NCBI RefSeq assembly: GCF_047511655.1
Contig: NC_133386.1
Location: 130,451,866-130,515,865 of the forward strand
Reading direction: 5' to 3'
DNA from: Castor canadensis
Lineage: Eukaryota; Chordata; Mammalia; Rodentia; Castoridae
Length of the DNA stretch: 64,000 nucleotides
This document shows, piece by piece, positions 1-11,412 of this stretch. The notes beneath the pieces are model-generated. The model was not told the origin of the DNA. It saw only the letters and a list, made by a program, of their open reading frames with translations, and searched no databases. Position numbers and translations under genes: made by a program. Every line of letters begins with the position of its first letter. Position 1 is the stretch's first letter.

Positions 1-417
1 ACAGTAGGGCAATCAATAATTCTTTCAGGTCACCTGCGGTCAGACTGCCTCTTTGCTGCCTGCTGAGGGCCTCTTAATGCACACAGATCACTTCTGCAAC
101 ATGGGTGCCTCGCTGTGAAATGAACAAGGAAAGAATGTCCTGAAATGAAACAGCTTGTTGTGGGGCAAGGAGAACTGAAGTTGGGGCCAGAAGTCCAGTG
201 GGAAGGGGTTAGGCCACATGCAGGTCCTAACTTGTCTTCCTTATAGGCAGTGCTTTTCAACACCGTTCTTTATGACAAAGCTCTAGCAAGATGCATTACC
301 CCTATATTACACCAGTCAGTCAGCAGGATTAAGAATTTGCATAAACTTGCTTCCTAAATGGAGTGGAAAGAGTAATTTTTCAAACTTAATATGTTATGCT
401 AAAGAATTTAACTTTAG

Positions 418-489
418 GGGCTGGGCATGTAGCTCAGTGGTGGGATGCTTGCCTAACACACTTCTAATGCTCTAACACTGGGGGAAAGA
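418..489 (+). mobile_element. ID-like SINE
   Basis: tRNA-derived head GGGGCTGGGCATGTAGCTCAGTGG with B-box-like region and a short A-rich tail. Confidence 0.75.
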
Positions 490-1804
490 AATCTTCACGT
501 TTGCTCCTTAAGAAAATGGGGCTTCCCTTGTGTTCGGATATCCAGGATCTCTGAACAGTGGATACAGCCAGAGACCCTAAGCTGGACTCTGTCATTTGGG
601 TTCTAGTGCTACCCACAGACCCACTTGTGGTGCACACAACCAGGCTTCAAGCCTCCAGCATCCATACAGTAAACGTATGGATGGAAATAAACGCAAAGGT
701 TTGGAAATCTCTGCAGGGACTGCCTTTCCAACCCTGATTGTGTAAGTCCTTCTGAATCCATGTCCAGGTCCCTCAGGGCATTAACTCTCTGCCTTGTTCT
801 TGTGATTTTAACCCAGGTCCAGGGTCACCAACTCAGAACTGGCAAGCATGGTGTTCTGTTGCAGTCAGGCTGGGAGAGCTGACTCCTCTATGGGGGACAG
901 GCCAGGAGTGCCCCAGGAGCAGCTGCCTTCACCTCTTTGGCCCAGTGACTTCCCTTGCCCCACCTGTAAAACTGAGAGAGCTGTTCAGACCTCCCTGCCT
1001 CGATTCTGGGGGCTCCTCTCAAGCACAGAGCCCCGTGCCTTGCTGCTTTATTCTGCCTTTGTATGAGCATTTTAATCCCATCTGAGGCCAGTCTATGCCC
1101 AGACATGGTCCTGGGCTTCAGCCAGAGGGAATGAGTGAATAAACAAGTGTGCTGGTGAAGAAGGGAGAGAGTGAGTGAATTAGCAATTGGGTGATTAAAT
1201 GTATGCATGATGAGTGCAGAACATATGAGGAGGCTGGGGAAGGAGCGAGAGGGGCTACATGACCAGGGTCACCCAGCCAGCAGACTATAGACAGACATGT
1301 ATCAAATTAGAAGACAGATGGGAAGCTCTAAGAGATAGGCTGGACTCAGGCAAATTCTAGGAATGGAGGGAGGAGGGAGGCACAGGATCTTTTCAGGGGT
1401 TACTGTGTTGTTCCTGCTCTCAAAGATGCCACATGTGGTCCAGCTAGGCCATTGTAGGTGGGAAATCCCAGCAAAGGAGAGAAGTAGAGGAAGCCAGACT
1501 AGACTTTAAGCTTCATTTAACTTCCCAAGTCTTCCTTCCCATTACTGCATCAGGAAACTGAGGGTGAGTGAGGTGCCTCCTGGAATGGCTCCACCCTAAA
1601 TGCCCCAAGCTGGACAAACTGAACTGGCCCCAGAGGGACTGGGGTCAAAGCCCTTAAAGGCTGGGCTAAGAACACCATGTGAAAGTGGCGCGAGGGGAAG
1701 ATGATCAAGTGATGCCTTCTGCTGCCAGACCCCAAGTAACCTTGGCTAGGCCTGAGCCCAGGCAGCTGTGGAGGGCATGCAGACCACGGTCAGGACTAGC
1801 TCTC
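490..1804. other. Intergenic, nothing recognised
   Basis: Unique-looking sequence. Short open frames at 848-1066 and 888-1208 overlap on opposite strands, have no recognisable domain and are not called. Confidence 0.6.
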
Positions 1805-2315
1805 CAGGTTTTTTTTTTTGGTTTTTTTCTTGCAGTACCGGGAATTGAACTCAGTGCCTCACACTTGCTAGGCAAGGGCTTTACCACTTGAACCACATCC
1901 CCAGTCCTTTTTGCTTTTTTAGTTTGTTTTTTCAGGTAATCTCTTGCTTTTGCCTGGACCAGGCTCACACGGTGATCCTCCTAGCTATAGCTCCTGAATA
2001 GCTGAAGCCACAGATGTGAACCCCCACACCCAGCTTGCTTTTGAGATAGGGTCTCAACTTCTCAGGGCTGTGCTTGGACAGAGATCCTCCTAGCTCCACC
2101 TCCTTGAGAAGGCTGGATTATAGGCTTGTGCCACCACATCCAGCTTGTTTTGTATTGTTTTTGATTTGTTTGCTTCTTTGTTTTGAGAGGGTCTCACTAT
2201 ATGCCTAGACTAGCCTTGAACTCACTATGCAGCCTTGGGTGGCCTCGAACTTACGAGCTTCCTGCCTCAGCTGCTTGAGTCTCAAGATTACAGGCATGTA
2301 TCACTGCACCTGGCC
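1805..2315 (-). mobile_element. Cluster of antisense SINEs
   Basis: Antisense ID-type sequence (GAATTGAACTCAGTGCCTC, CTTGCTAGGCAAGGGC) joined to B1-like sequence at 1805-2035, then two further antisense B1-like units at about 2037-2146 and 2180-2314 (TGAGATAGGGTCTC, GATTACAGGC). Confidence 0.75.
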
Positions 2316-2419
2316 TAAGCTTTCCAGTTTAAAAATAATTTTTACACACACAAGTCACCTGATACCTATGGGCCTCAGGTTATTCTGCTGGGGTTTTTTT
2401 TTTTTTATAATGTGCTCCA

Positions 2420-4039
2420 GGCTGGGGAAGCTCATGTACTGAGAACCTACTACATGTCAGTTCTGTGCTGAGCCTAGTATATAACAGGTGATGAGATATC
2501 ACGAGACACGAGGTGATGAGATCCAGGCACATGGTCTTGAGGAACATACACACAGATAAATATGATAATGTCACATCGTGATGTGCACTAGGGACGAAAA
2601 TCAGGTAACAAGCTAGAGTCTTGCTAGTCAAAGTGTGACCTGCAGAGCAGCAGCACCTAGTCACCTGGAGCTCACCAGAACTGCCGTATCAGGCCTTGCC
2701 CAGCCTAACCCCAGACACAGTTCTTATGCCAGGAAAGAAGACACAGCTGGACTGGACCTGAAGCCTCTCCACGTCTGGAAGATCTGTCCTCCAGGCTGAA
2801 GGAACAAGTGCTACCCATCATAAAGCCGTCTCCTTAAAGGGACACACCTGACTCACTACCTGACCTTAAGTAAGTCACTCAGCTCTGTAGGCCTCAATCT
2901 GTACCTGGAAAGTGGAGGGACTGGACTAAATGAGAAACACAGTTCCTCTGAATGGAGGATTTGGAGGTATCAAGGGTCAAGGGACCAACCAACGAAGAAG
3001 ATTTTATTGAGGGAGTGGTCAGGACCCTTCTCTAGAGTCCTCAGGTCACACAAGAGGCCCTGACCTTTTCTGCTTAGTCAGGAATACGGGGTTTTGCTGT
3101 TCAGAGAATGCTCTGCCAGCTGTACTGTCACAGGCTCCATGTAAAAGCTGAACAGAGTGGACCCAGGAAGCTGGCAGGTCCTCCCGTCCAGCCTCACTCC
3201 CGACTTCCCCTCTGTCCCACACTCTCCCAGTTCAGGGAAACTCAGTACTTTCTCAGTTCATGCAATGAGCTCCAGGCTTCTAGGCTTGCTGAGCAAGAGG
3301 GGCTGACGTGTATGTCCACAAATTGCTCCTCGTCAGCCAGTCACAAGCGTCAGGATGGTCATAGGATGGCAACAAGAGTGTGGCGATCTGGCAACACAGC
3401 CCCTACAATTCACTGTTGAGAAAACTGAGACTTCAATCTATATTTCCAGCCACTTCCTCCACTGGGAAGAGGACGTCTCCTCCCATATAAGTCACTTTCT
3501 GTAGGACCTAATATCTGAAATTTTTGTGATCAGACAAGACTTGTCACTCACCAAAAACATGTTTGTTTTGACCCTAGCTGGGAGCTCTTGGCAGGCAAGC
3601 CCCAGGTCGTGACTCTCCTGTCTGCCCCAGCACCTCAGGAGCTCAGGACTGTTTCCTTACTTGCTGACCAAAAGAATAAATGAATGGTAAGTGTGGGTCT
3701 ATCTTCCCTCCCTCAGTTCCCCAGATGTTTCTTCACTTCCTCCTCTACTGTTTTCATTGACACACTTTTACCTGGATCCTCCCAGGGAAGGGTGGCTGAA
3801 GGGCACTCAGTGAGGAGGCTATGCTGCCAGCCCAGGACCCCAGGGAGTTCAGCTGCTTCATTCTCCATGCTCAGTCCCTGACAGAAGTGCTCCAAGAGTC
3901 ACCCTCACTGGAGACAGCTCTAGTCTGCCCCTAGTCTGGAGTCTTGGTCAGAGTCCAGGAGAGTGGAGAATCCCTCCCCACTCTGGACAAGTGCTGGGAG
4001 GGGTCTTTGCTGGGGCTGGAGGAGACGCCAGTCAAGCTT
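2420..4039. other. Intergenic, nothing recognised
   Basis: Unique-looking sequence without a recognised repeat or exon. The 103-residue frame at 3108-3419 has no recognisable family. Confidence 0.6.
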
Positions 4040-4155
4040 TGAGGGTGTGGTGGTGCACATCTGTAATCCCAGCATGGGGGAGACTGAGACAGGGGAAGAG
4101 TTCAAGGCCAGCCTGGGCTACATAGTGAGACCCTACCTCAAAAATAAAAAGGAAG
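4040..4155 (+). mobile_element. B1-like SINE
   Basis: GGGTGTGGTGGTGCACATCTGTAATCCCAGC through GGCTACATAGTGAGACCC and an A-rich tail. Confidence 0.8.
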
Positions 4156-4397
4156 AAAAGGAAAAGATTCATGAACTTATACACAAAGCTCAGCCAACAG
4201 ACCGCATTCTTCCAGACCTTCTCCAGCTCCCTGGAGCTGCCCCCAGCTGTCCCTTGGGGCCTTCATCCCCTTTCCAGGCATGCGTTCATAGGGCCAAGCT
4301 CCAGTTCTGGCTTCTCCATGATTCCTCCCTTCACATCAATCTTGCAGCACCAGAAGGACCCTCTCCCCCCTCACTCAAATATCTTTAATGGCTTCTT

Positions 4398-4745
4398 GTA
4401 TTAGTTTTGTAAGGCTGCTGTAATAAATTACCACAAATCTAGTGGCTTAAAGCTACAATAATTTATTATCTTTCAGTCCTGGATGTCTGAAGTCCAAAAT
4501 GGACCTCCCTGAACAAAAAAAATCAAGGAGTCAGCTGGAATATGTTCCTTTCTGGAGGCTCTAGGGGAAAAATGCATTTCCTTGCCTTTTCCAGCTTCAG
4601 AGGCTGCCTGCATTCCTTGGTTTGTGACACTTCCTCCATCTTCAAAGCCAGGAATGCCTGCCTCTTTCCCACCGCCTCCCAACCTCTCTCTGGTTCTCCC
4701 TCTTTACTTACATTGAACACAGCTGGATCACTCAAGATACTCTTC
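4398..4745 (-). mobile_element. MLT1-like LTR, antisense
   Basis: Begins TATTAGTTTTGTAAGGCTGCTGTAATAAA and TTACCACAAATCTAGTGGCTTAAA, the antisense end wording of MLT1-type MaLR LTRs, followed by CTGGATGTCTGAAGTCCAAA. Its right boundary is uncertain. Confidence 0.6.
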
Positions 4746-4884
4746 CTGCCAACTGTCTTTCATGATTAGCCATTTTAGTTCCATTTGCAAATTTGCTTCC
4801 CTTTCGCCATGAAACTCAACATTTTCACAGGTCCCAAAGTTTAGGATGTGGACATCCTAAACATGTGCCTACTATACTTTTCAT

Positions 4885-4887
4885 CTG

Positions 4888-4955
<68 letters not shown>

Positions 4956-4962
4956 CCCCCTC
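4885..4962. repeat. (TC)n microsatellite with C-rich end
   Basis: About 34 uninterrupted CT units (4883-4952) followed by CCCCCCCC and imperfect CTCTC. The apparent Ser/Leu-repeat frames here are artefacts. Confidence 0.95.
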
Positions 4963-5112
4963 CCTCTGTCTCTCTCCCCCGCCTTTTCCTCCATCCATAT
5001 ATATGTGAAAACTTACACATAAATACATACCATATACTTTATGCTATATGGAGTGTCTGTATACACTACACACCATGAGCGATATACAGGATATAGTATA
5101 TACAATAAAGGA

Positions 5113-5625
5113 TTTTTTTGGTGGTTCTTAGGCAATTTAGGACCTAGTGCTTGCTAGGCAGGCGCTCTATCACTTGAGCCACTCCACCAGTCCTGTATTT
5201 TGTTTTTAACACAGGGTCTCCCTAACTTTGTCCGGGCTGGTCTCCAAACGAGATCCTCCTGCCTCTGTCTCCACGGTAGCTTGCGCCAAAAACCCGGCTC
5301 TAATAATTTTAATACATTAAAGTACTTATTAAAAACAAGGAGGGGAGCTGAGCATGGTGATACACATCTGTAATCCCAGCACTCCAGGGGCAGAGTCAGG
5401 AGGATTGAGAGTTCCGAGGCCGGCCTAGGGTACAGACCAAGACCCTGCCCCCACCCCACCCCCAAAAAAAAGAAGCCAGAAAGAAAACCAAAAAAGAAAA
5501 GTGGGAAGAGTTTCCAGGCAGAAATACCAGCCTGAGGCTGGAGATGTCGGTTAGTCGTGGAGTGCTTGCCTAGCACCCCCAATGCCCTAGCACAGCAACG
5601 AAAGGAAAAAAAAAAAAGTCTCCAG
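5113..5625. mobile_element. SINE cluster
   Basis: An antisense ID-B1 composite (5113-5288, GTGCTTGCTAGGCAGGCGC), a sense B1-like unit (5346-5475, ATCTGTAATCCCAGCACTCC) and a sense ID-like unit (5531-5620, GAGTGCTTGCCTAGCACC, A-tail). Confidence 0.75.
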
Positions 5626-5689
5626 AAATCTCTGCCTTATCTGCCTAAGCCAAAGTTCAAAGGCACAAAACAACGGTGACACTGAGGAG

Positions 5690-6180
5690 CCCGCACTCTT
5701 CCACACGTCACAGTAGCTCTTCCAAATCCTCGCTCCCCCTCTTCCTACCTCGGCCCCGGTGGCTGACGTTCCCGACCAGATCTGCCCCCTCCCACTGTCA
5801 CATTGAATCTCACGCAGTGGCAAGGGTCTTGTCTGATCTTCCATTCACCACCACGTGCCCACCCCAAAGGTCCGCGCGGGGCCGAGCGCCTGCGGCTGCG
5901 GCTCCGGCCTGCAGAGGGCGCTGCCGGGCAGGCGCAGGCCCAGCCCCAGGGCTCCGCCCGCGCCGCGGCTGCGCAGCTCGGCCAGGTGGCGGGGATGGAC
6001 CGTGGCCAGCGTGGACCCCGCAGCCCGCGGGACACGCGCTTTGCCAGGCTCGGCTCATCCGCCTGCTCCCGACCTTCTCCCCCTCCGCGCCTGCTGCCAC
6101 TTCCCGGCTGCCTCGGACTCCCTCAGGCTGTGACCGGGGCAGTGTGTGTGTTGCGGGGGGGGGGGGGGCTGTCAGTCTAG
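5690..6180. promoter_or_regulatory. Orphan CpG island with CTCF-like site
   Basis: GC-rich, CpG-dense block whose core is 5870-6060, bounded by ordinary sequence. It contains a CACGTG E-box at 5852-5857, a CTCF-like CCTGCAGAGGGCGC at 5908-5921 (one mismatch to the 14-base core consensus), GGCAGGCGCAGG and TGCGCAGC motifs resembling NRF1 sites, and a 14-G run at 6155-6168. Long frames here on both strands are low-complexity Pro/Arg/Ala products of GC content, with no recognised domain. It may be the promoter of a non-coding RNA or an insulator; no exon can be called. Confidence 0.55.
5908..5921 (+). promoter_or_regulatory. CTCF-like motif
   Basis: CCTGCAGAGGGCGC matches the core CCASYAGRKGGCRS at 13 of 14 positions. 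Binding is inferred only. Confidence 0.4.
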
Positions 6181-7232
6181 ACTCAGAGTCCCCTGGGCGT
6201 GGCAGATTTCCAAGGCCACTTTGGTGCGCTCTTAGGAAACCCACCACTTCACTTGGCCCTAGTACCCTAAAAAAGGGGGGGTGTCTTCCTGCACACTGCT
6301 TACAGCCCCCCAGCTTTTGCATCCCTCCTCACACCTCTAGCCTCATTCTGATGGGGTCCTCTTAAGACCTTGCTGTGGGGGTCTACAAGTGGCCCAGGAC
6401 GCACCCAGCAGGAGGAACAGCCCCGTCCCCAGTTCCTCCCTGTCCCCACCGAGCAGACAGACAGCCTGCTACCTCCTACTCCTCCACTTCTCAGATGCTA
6501 GACCCCAGAGCTCCACCTCCAAGGTTCCACTCCTGAAAGGTTCTCTTAAAACCTCTTTTGGCTGGTTTTCTACCCCCTGGTCAGATGTGGCTTGTGGGGA
6601 CAGCCCAAGACAGCTTTGGCAGTTCTCCAAAGAAATGTCCCCTCCGGGTTCCTGGGGATTTCAGCTTTGTCAAGAGGTAGGGAGGAGCTGGGTTTTAACT
6701 CTGACTTCCCTCCTTGGGAGTACTACACTTGTCACCCAGCCTCACTTTAGGGGTAGCAAGCAACTCTGGTGTTATTTCTGTCCTTGGGGCCTAAGCTAGA
6801 GTTTTGAGGCAACTGGAAATTCTTTGTTTCCATCTTGTTAGTTTCTGAGGTACGTTAAAATAAGGAAAGGTGACAAGGAATACCTCTACCAGGAATCAAG
6901 GAAGAAACACTTTATTAAGGTGTCCTCTCGAAAGCAAAACATATTTGCTATTAATGCTAACTCTTCAGAGCAAAACACTACATCAGCACATCAGTACTTA
7001 ATAGGCAGGATAGACCAGGGAAATTGAGGCATGGAAAACAGTAGCGGAATTTACAAATAAGCATTGTACTAATGAGTAGCTGATTACAAATATAGACACT
7101 GTTTTCTTTGCTTTAAGCCTTACACTCCATCTAACAAGCTGCAACATTTAGTCAAAAGAAAAAAGGGAAAAAGAGCAGCCCTCTCCCCTGACATTGCCCA
7201 CTTGCCCAAAAGTAATTATCAAGAATTTCTTA
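6181..7232. other. Intergenic, nothing recognised
   Basis: Sequence right of the orphan CpG island, with no exon or repeat that I can name. The 136-residue frame at 6389-6799 has no recognisable domain. Confidence 0.55.
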
Positions 7233-7388
7233 AAGGCCAGATCCCAGTGGCTTAATATTCAGGAGGATTGAGATTTGAAGCCAGCCTGGGCTAACAGTTC
7301 TGTGAGACCCTATCTCGAAAAACCCATCAGAAAAACAAAGCAGGGGCTGATGGAGTGGCTCAAAGTGTAGGCCCTGAGTCCCAGTACT

Positions 7389-7450
<62 letters not shown>
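7233..7450 (+). mobile_element. B1-ID composite SINE
   Basis: B1-like part (AAGCCAGCCTGGGCTAAC, GAGACCCTATCTCG) followed by ID-like GGGGCTGATGGAGTGGCTCAAAG and a long A/TA tail. Confidence 0.8.
7391..7446. repeat. (A)n(TA)n SINE-tail microsatellite
   Basis: A pure A run of about 32 followed by about 12 AT units, directly at the 3' tail of the B1-ID SINE that ends here. Confidence 0.95.
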
Positions 7451-7453
<3 letters not shown>

Positions 7454-7519
7454 TAAAGACACTTATCCTGGGAAATAACTTGGGAAAATGACTCTTCTGG
7501 GCTTAAAAAGTGTATAAAG

Positions 7520-7900
7520 AAAAATACTTATCACAAGTTTTGACACCTTTCCTGAAGTGAACATCAGGCAGGACCCATCCTTTGTTTAAAGGGATGTTCA
7601 AACATCTACATTGTCATGACCCAACCTTTGAACCTTTAGGCTCAATTGATAAGACAGTATAACAACAAAAGCAGCTAATTATACCAGGTGTCAGAACAAA
7701 GGAGAGCACTTTTCCTAAGGTAAATTTGAGCTAAACCCCCACCCCAGTTTTTCACCACAAATACCCCGGATGTTAGTGCACTCGCTGCACCAAGTCTGGA
7801 ATGTAAACTATCTATCTTTCCTTTGTTTTGCTTTACTAAAAAACTTCTTGGTCTCTACCTCAGTGTGTCCTGAAATTCTTTTTTGGGAGGGGACAACATC
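7520..7900 (+). mobile_element. Possible ERV LTR fragment
   Basis: Ends with CTCAGTGTGTCCTGAAATTC and TTTTTTGGGAGGGGACAACA, wording I associate with the U5 end of class I LTRs. Similar LTR-like wording appears at 8440-8560, and antisense at about 8990-9200, so 7.5-9.5 kb may be a scrambled ERV remnant. No retroviral reading frame was recognised. Confidence 0.35.
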
Positions 7901-8002
7901 AAGAACTGGGTACCCAAAGGCCAGGCAGAGGCCTCCTCCCTTTTGGAGACTTCCTCCCTGGAGTGTCACAGGTTCCAGTAACATTAAGAGAAATATTTAT
8001 TT

Positions 8003-8223
8003 GTTATTTATTTATTTATGAGTCTGGAGTTTGAATTCAGGGCTTTGCATTTGCAAAGCAGATGCTCTATCACTTGAGCCACACCTCCAGTCCATTTTAC
8101 TCTGGTTATTTTGGAGATGGGGCCTCACGAACCATTTGCCTGGACTGGCCTGGAACTTTGATCCTCCCAATCTCAGCCTCCCAAGTGGCTAGGATTACAG
8201 GCGTGAGCCACTGGCGCCCAGCA
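8003..8223 (-). mobile_element. B1-ID composite SINE, antisense
   Basis: TTTGAATTCAGGGC, ATGCTCTATCACTTGAGCC, then GGGGCCTCACGAACCATTTGCC and GATTACAGGCGTGAGCCACTGG. Confidence 0.85.
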
Positions 8224-8439
8224 AGCTAGTTTTCATTTTGCTTTCTTCCTTTAACAAATAGCAATGCATTGTTAGGTTGTGAGCACACAAACATTGTTTT
8301 TTCATCTTTTAGCATCTCTGAACTGTAACCTGCCAAGTAAGCAAATTGTAAAGAAAAACACCCACCTAAAGACAATGACTGAGGCAATTCCTGGCTGTAT
8401 TTTTCCAACATACATATATCCCTGATGTTAGATCTCAGT

Positions 8440-9550
8440 GCCCCACTTCTTGGGCGGGCCAGCACCCATGTCTGGGGTATGTATTATCCTTATTTTTTCA
8501 CTAATAAACTTTCTTGATCACCTCAGCATGTTCTTTAATTTTTTGTGACATCACAAACCTTTGACCCCCAAATTGAGGAGCCTCCCACACACACACTCCC
8601 CAGCCCCAGGACACCTTGGCTCACCTGATGACACTTAAGGAAACTTTCACATTGTTTTCTAAATTCTAAAGAGAGGCACCTGTAACACTCATGACTGACA
8701 GAAAAGTATTGTGTTTGTCTGGAAAGAAAATATAGACACTGGCCCCAGGAGGTCTGGATCCACTTTCTAAGAAAGAGAGAAAGACCACACTCAGTATGAG
8801 AGTTTCCTACGTGTTGTCTCTCTGTAATCTGAGGTGTCCCAAAAAAGTCTGTCACGCTCTCTGACCACCCACCTCTCCAAGATGGTGATTTGAGACAGAA
8901 AAGTCCCCTCTATTCTCCTCAGGGTTGGCCTTGAATAAATGTCGCCAGAGAGGGGTGACACTGGGCATTGTCCAGTGCCCGGTGTAGGGGAACTTGAATG
9001 CATTGGTGAAAAGAATTTCAAGATGGTTCACAAAGTAGAAGGTGGGCAAAGATTTTATTAGGCAAATAAGGTAAAGCATCAAAAAAAGCAGTCCAAGAGA
9101 GAAATGAGCGCCAAGCAGAGTGGGGTGTAGGCAGAGAGATGCAGTTTATAACTTTCCCGCTGGAGCTATTTGTACTAGCTAAAGCAGGTTAGGGCGTCTC
9201 TCATGAACAGTAAGTGACTTTTTTGTGCTAGGCACCTGGTGACTTTTAATCATTTTGTTGTTGCAATGTTTTGACATAATCACCCAAGCATGTTTGGGTC
9301 TGGAGTGATCTTACTAATCAAAGGGTCATGTGACATGGGTATCTGTTTCTTGTAACTCTTAGGGACATTCTTCTGATCAAAAGAATTGCTGTAGGAGACA
9401 TTCTTAGTTCCTGGGGTGCATTATACATTTGGGACAAGGCCAGAGAAATTCATTGTTTTGTATATTATGCTTAATGGGGAAATGGGGAGGGACAGTTGGA
9501 GAGTGCTGGAAAAAGCAAGTCATGTATTTTGTTTGCTTTTCTTTCTTTCT
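8440..9550. other. LTR-like and unclassified sequence
   Basis: CACTAATAAACTTTCTTGATCACC near 8500 and antisense AAGATTTTATTAGGCAAAT near 9049 look like LTR poly(A)-signal regions in opposite orientations. The remainder is not recognised and contains no credible coding sequence. Confidence 0.3.
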
Positions 9551-9554
9551 TTCC

Positions 9555-10112
9555 TCTTTTTTTTTTTTTTTTGGTGGTGGTACTGGAGGTTGAACTCAAG
9601 ACTTCACACTTGCTAGGTAGGCATTCAACTCCTTGAGTCACCCCGCCAGTCCTTTTTGGCTTTAGTTATTTTTCAGATAGAGTCTTGAGTTTTTGCCAGC
9701 CTGGGACTGGCCTTGGACCTTGATCCTCCTACCTATGACTGGGATTACAGATATGAGCTACCATACCCATCCTTGTGTGCTTTTCTTAAAGATTATTTCA
9801 CATAATGTTTAATCTTGCAGACTACCAATTTTTCAGTCCTAGCTTTTCATTCTGGCTGGATTTAACTCCCCTCCCATCTGTCCCTAAACTAGCCTGCCTC
9901 ATTAAATCTTTCCTTCCACTAATTTCTTCTTCTTTTTTTTTTTTTCTTGTGGTACTGGGGCTTGAACTCAGGGCCTACACCTTGAGCCACTCGACCAGCC
10001 CTTTTTTTGTGATGGGTTTTTCAAGATAGGGTCTCATGAACTATTTGCCTGGACTGGCTTTGAACCATGATCCTCCTGATCTCTGCTTCCTGAGTAGCTA
10101 GGATTGCATTAA
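9555..10112 (-). mobile_element. Two antisense B1-ID composite SINEs
   Basis: Copies at about 9555-9775 and 9931-10112, each with poly-T, GGTACTGG...TGAACTCA, the CTTGAG..CCAC..CCAG..CC block and a GGATTACAG-type B1 end, separated by about 150 bases of unrelated sequence. Confidence 0.8.
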
Positions 10113-10275
10113 TTTCTCTCTCCTGGTTTTTTGCTAGAGCGGCAAGCAGTAGCAAACTTAGATTCTGGTAACAAAAGGACCAAGAATCTTCCTTTCCCTG
10201 CCTGCTCAGCAAATCCCACCTCTAGTGAAAAACCACTGATAAGAGGTGATTAATTTCTCCCTGCCTTTTCCTGGT

Positions 10276-10303
<28 letters not shown>
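10276..10303. repeat. (CA)n microsatellite
   Basis: About 14 uninterrupted AC units. Confidence 0.95.
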
Positions 10304-10306
<3 letters not shown>

Positions 10307-10468
10307 TTCTATAATTCTTACCATACATGTTGATCTCACTTTCCGTTTTCACTTACTGGTCTATTTTGGGGGTCATTTCATGTTAGTGTACATTATCCTA
10401 ACTTGGAATGTGTGTGTGTTTGTTTAAAACTTAAATTTGCGATTACAGCTATTTTAAGGGCTGTCATA

Positions 10469-11412
10469 GGGGCTTAAGTGGTAGAGTGCCTGCTTAGCAA
10501 GACCCTGAGTTCAAACCCCAGTACCTTCCCCCCAAAAAACTATTTTAAGTATACACTTTAGTGACATTAACTACATCAGAATATTGTGCAACTGTTACAG
10601 CTATCTATTTTCCAAAACTTTTTCATCATCCCAGAAACTCTGCACCCAAGCCAGGAGTGTGGTGATGCACACTTCTGTTCCCAGCACACTCCAGAGGCAG
10701 AGAGATCGATTATCTGGGGGTGACCTTGGGTACCTTGCGAAAGAGAGAGAGAGAGAGAGAAGGAATGAAGGAAAGAAAGAAAGAAGGAAAGAGAGAAAGT
10801 AGTTCAAGTGGTAGAGCACCTGCCTAGCAAGTGTGAGGCTGAGCTCAAACCCCAGTACCACCAAAAAAAAGAGGGAAAAAGGAAAAGAAAGAAACTTTGT
10901 ACCCATTAAACACTCTTCCATCTTCATAGCCCCTGGGATTTGTAATCTACTTTCTGCCTCTAGAATGCCTTACTCTTTTTTTGGTGGTACTGGGGTTTGA
11001 TCTCAAGGCCTCAGGCTTGCTAGGCAGGCACTCACTTGAACTACTCCATAACCCTTTCTTATGTTGAACATCTTCAAAATAGGGTCTGGCAAACTATTTG
11101 CAGGGCTGGCTTTGAACGGGGATCCTCCTAAATTCTGCCTCCTGAATAGCTAAGATTTTTTGATGGATGAACAGTATTTACATTAAGAGATGTCATTGTC
11201 ACCGGGCACCGGTGGCTCATGCCTGTAATCCTAGCTACTCTGGAGGCAGAGATCAGGAGGATCGAAGTTCCAAGCCAGCCTGGGCAAATAGTTCTAGAGA
11301 TCCTATCTCGAAAAACCCTTCACAAAAATAGGGCTGGTGGAGTGGCTCAAGATGAAGACCCTGAGTCCGAGCCCCAGTACCACAAAAAAAGAAAGAGAGA
11401 GAGAGAGAGTCA
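10469..11412. mobile_element. SINE cluster with GA microsatellite
   Basis: Sense ID-like unit 10469-10540; sense B1-ID composite 10647-10872 split by a (GA)n/(GAAA)n run at 10743-10799; antisense composite 10977-11160; sense composite 11203-11412 (CACCGGTGGCTCATGCCTG, GGGCTGGTGGAGTGGCTC) ending in (GA)n. Confidence 0.8.

Noticed and set aside
418-489. Functional tRNA gene
   Set aside because: A- and B-box-like wording is present, but no complete cloverleaf; it is one of many ID-like SINEs.
4793-5078. Ser/Leu and Arg/Glu repeat frames
   Set aside because: Artefacts of the (TC)n microsatellite.
5676-6365. 229-codon + strand frame and 170-codon - strand frame in the orphan CpG island
   Set aside because: Both are low-complexity Pro/Ala/Arg translations of GC-rich DNA with no domain or splice context, and they overlap each other on opposite strands.
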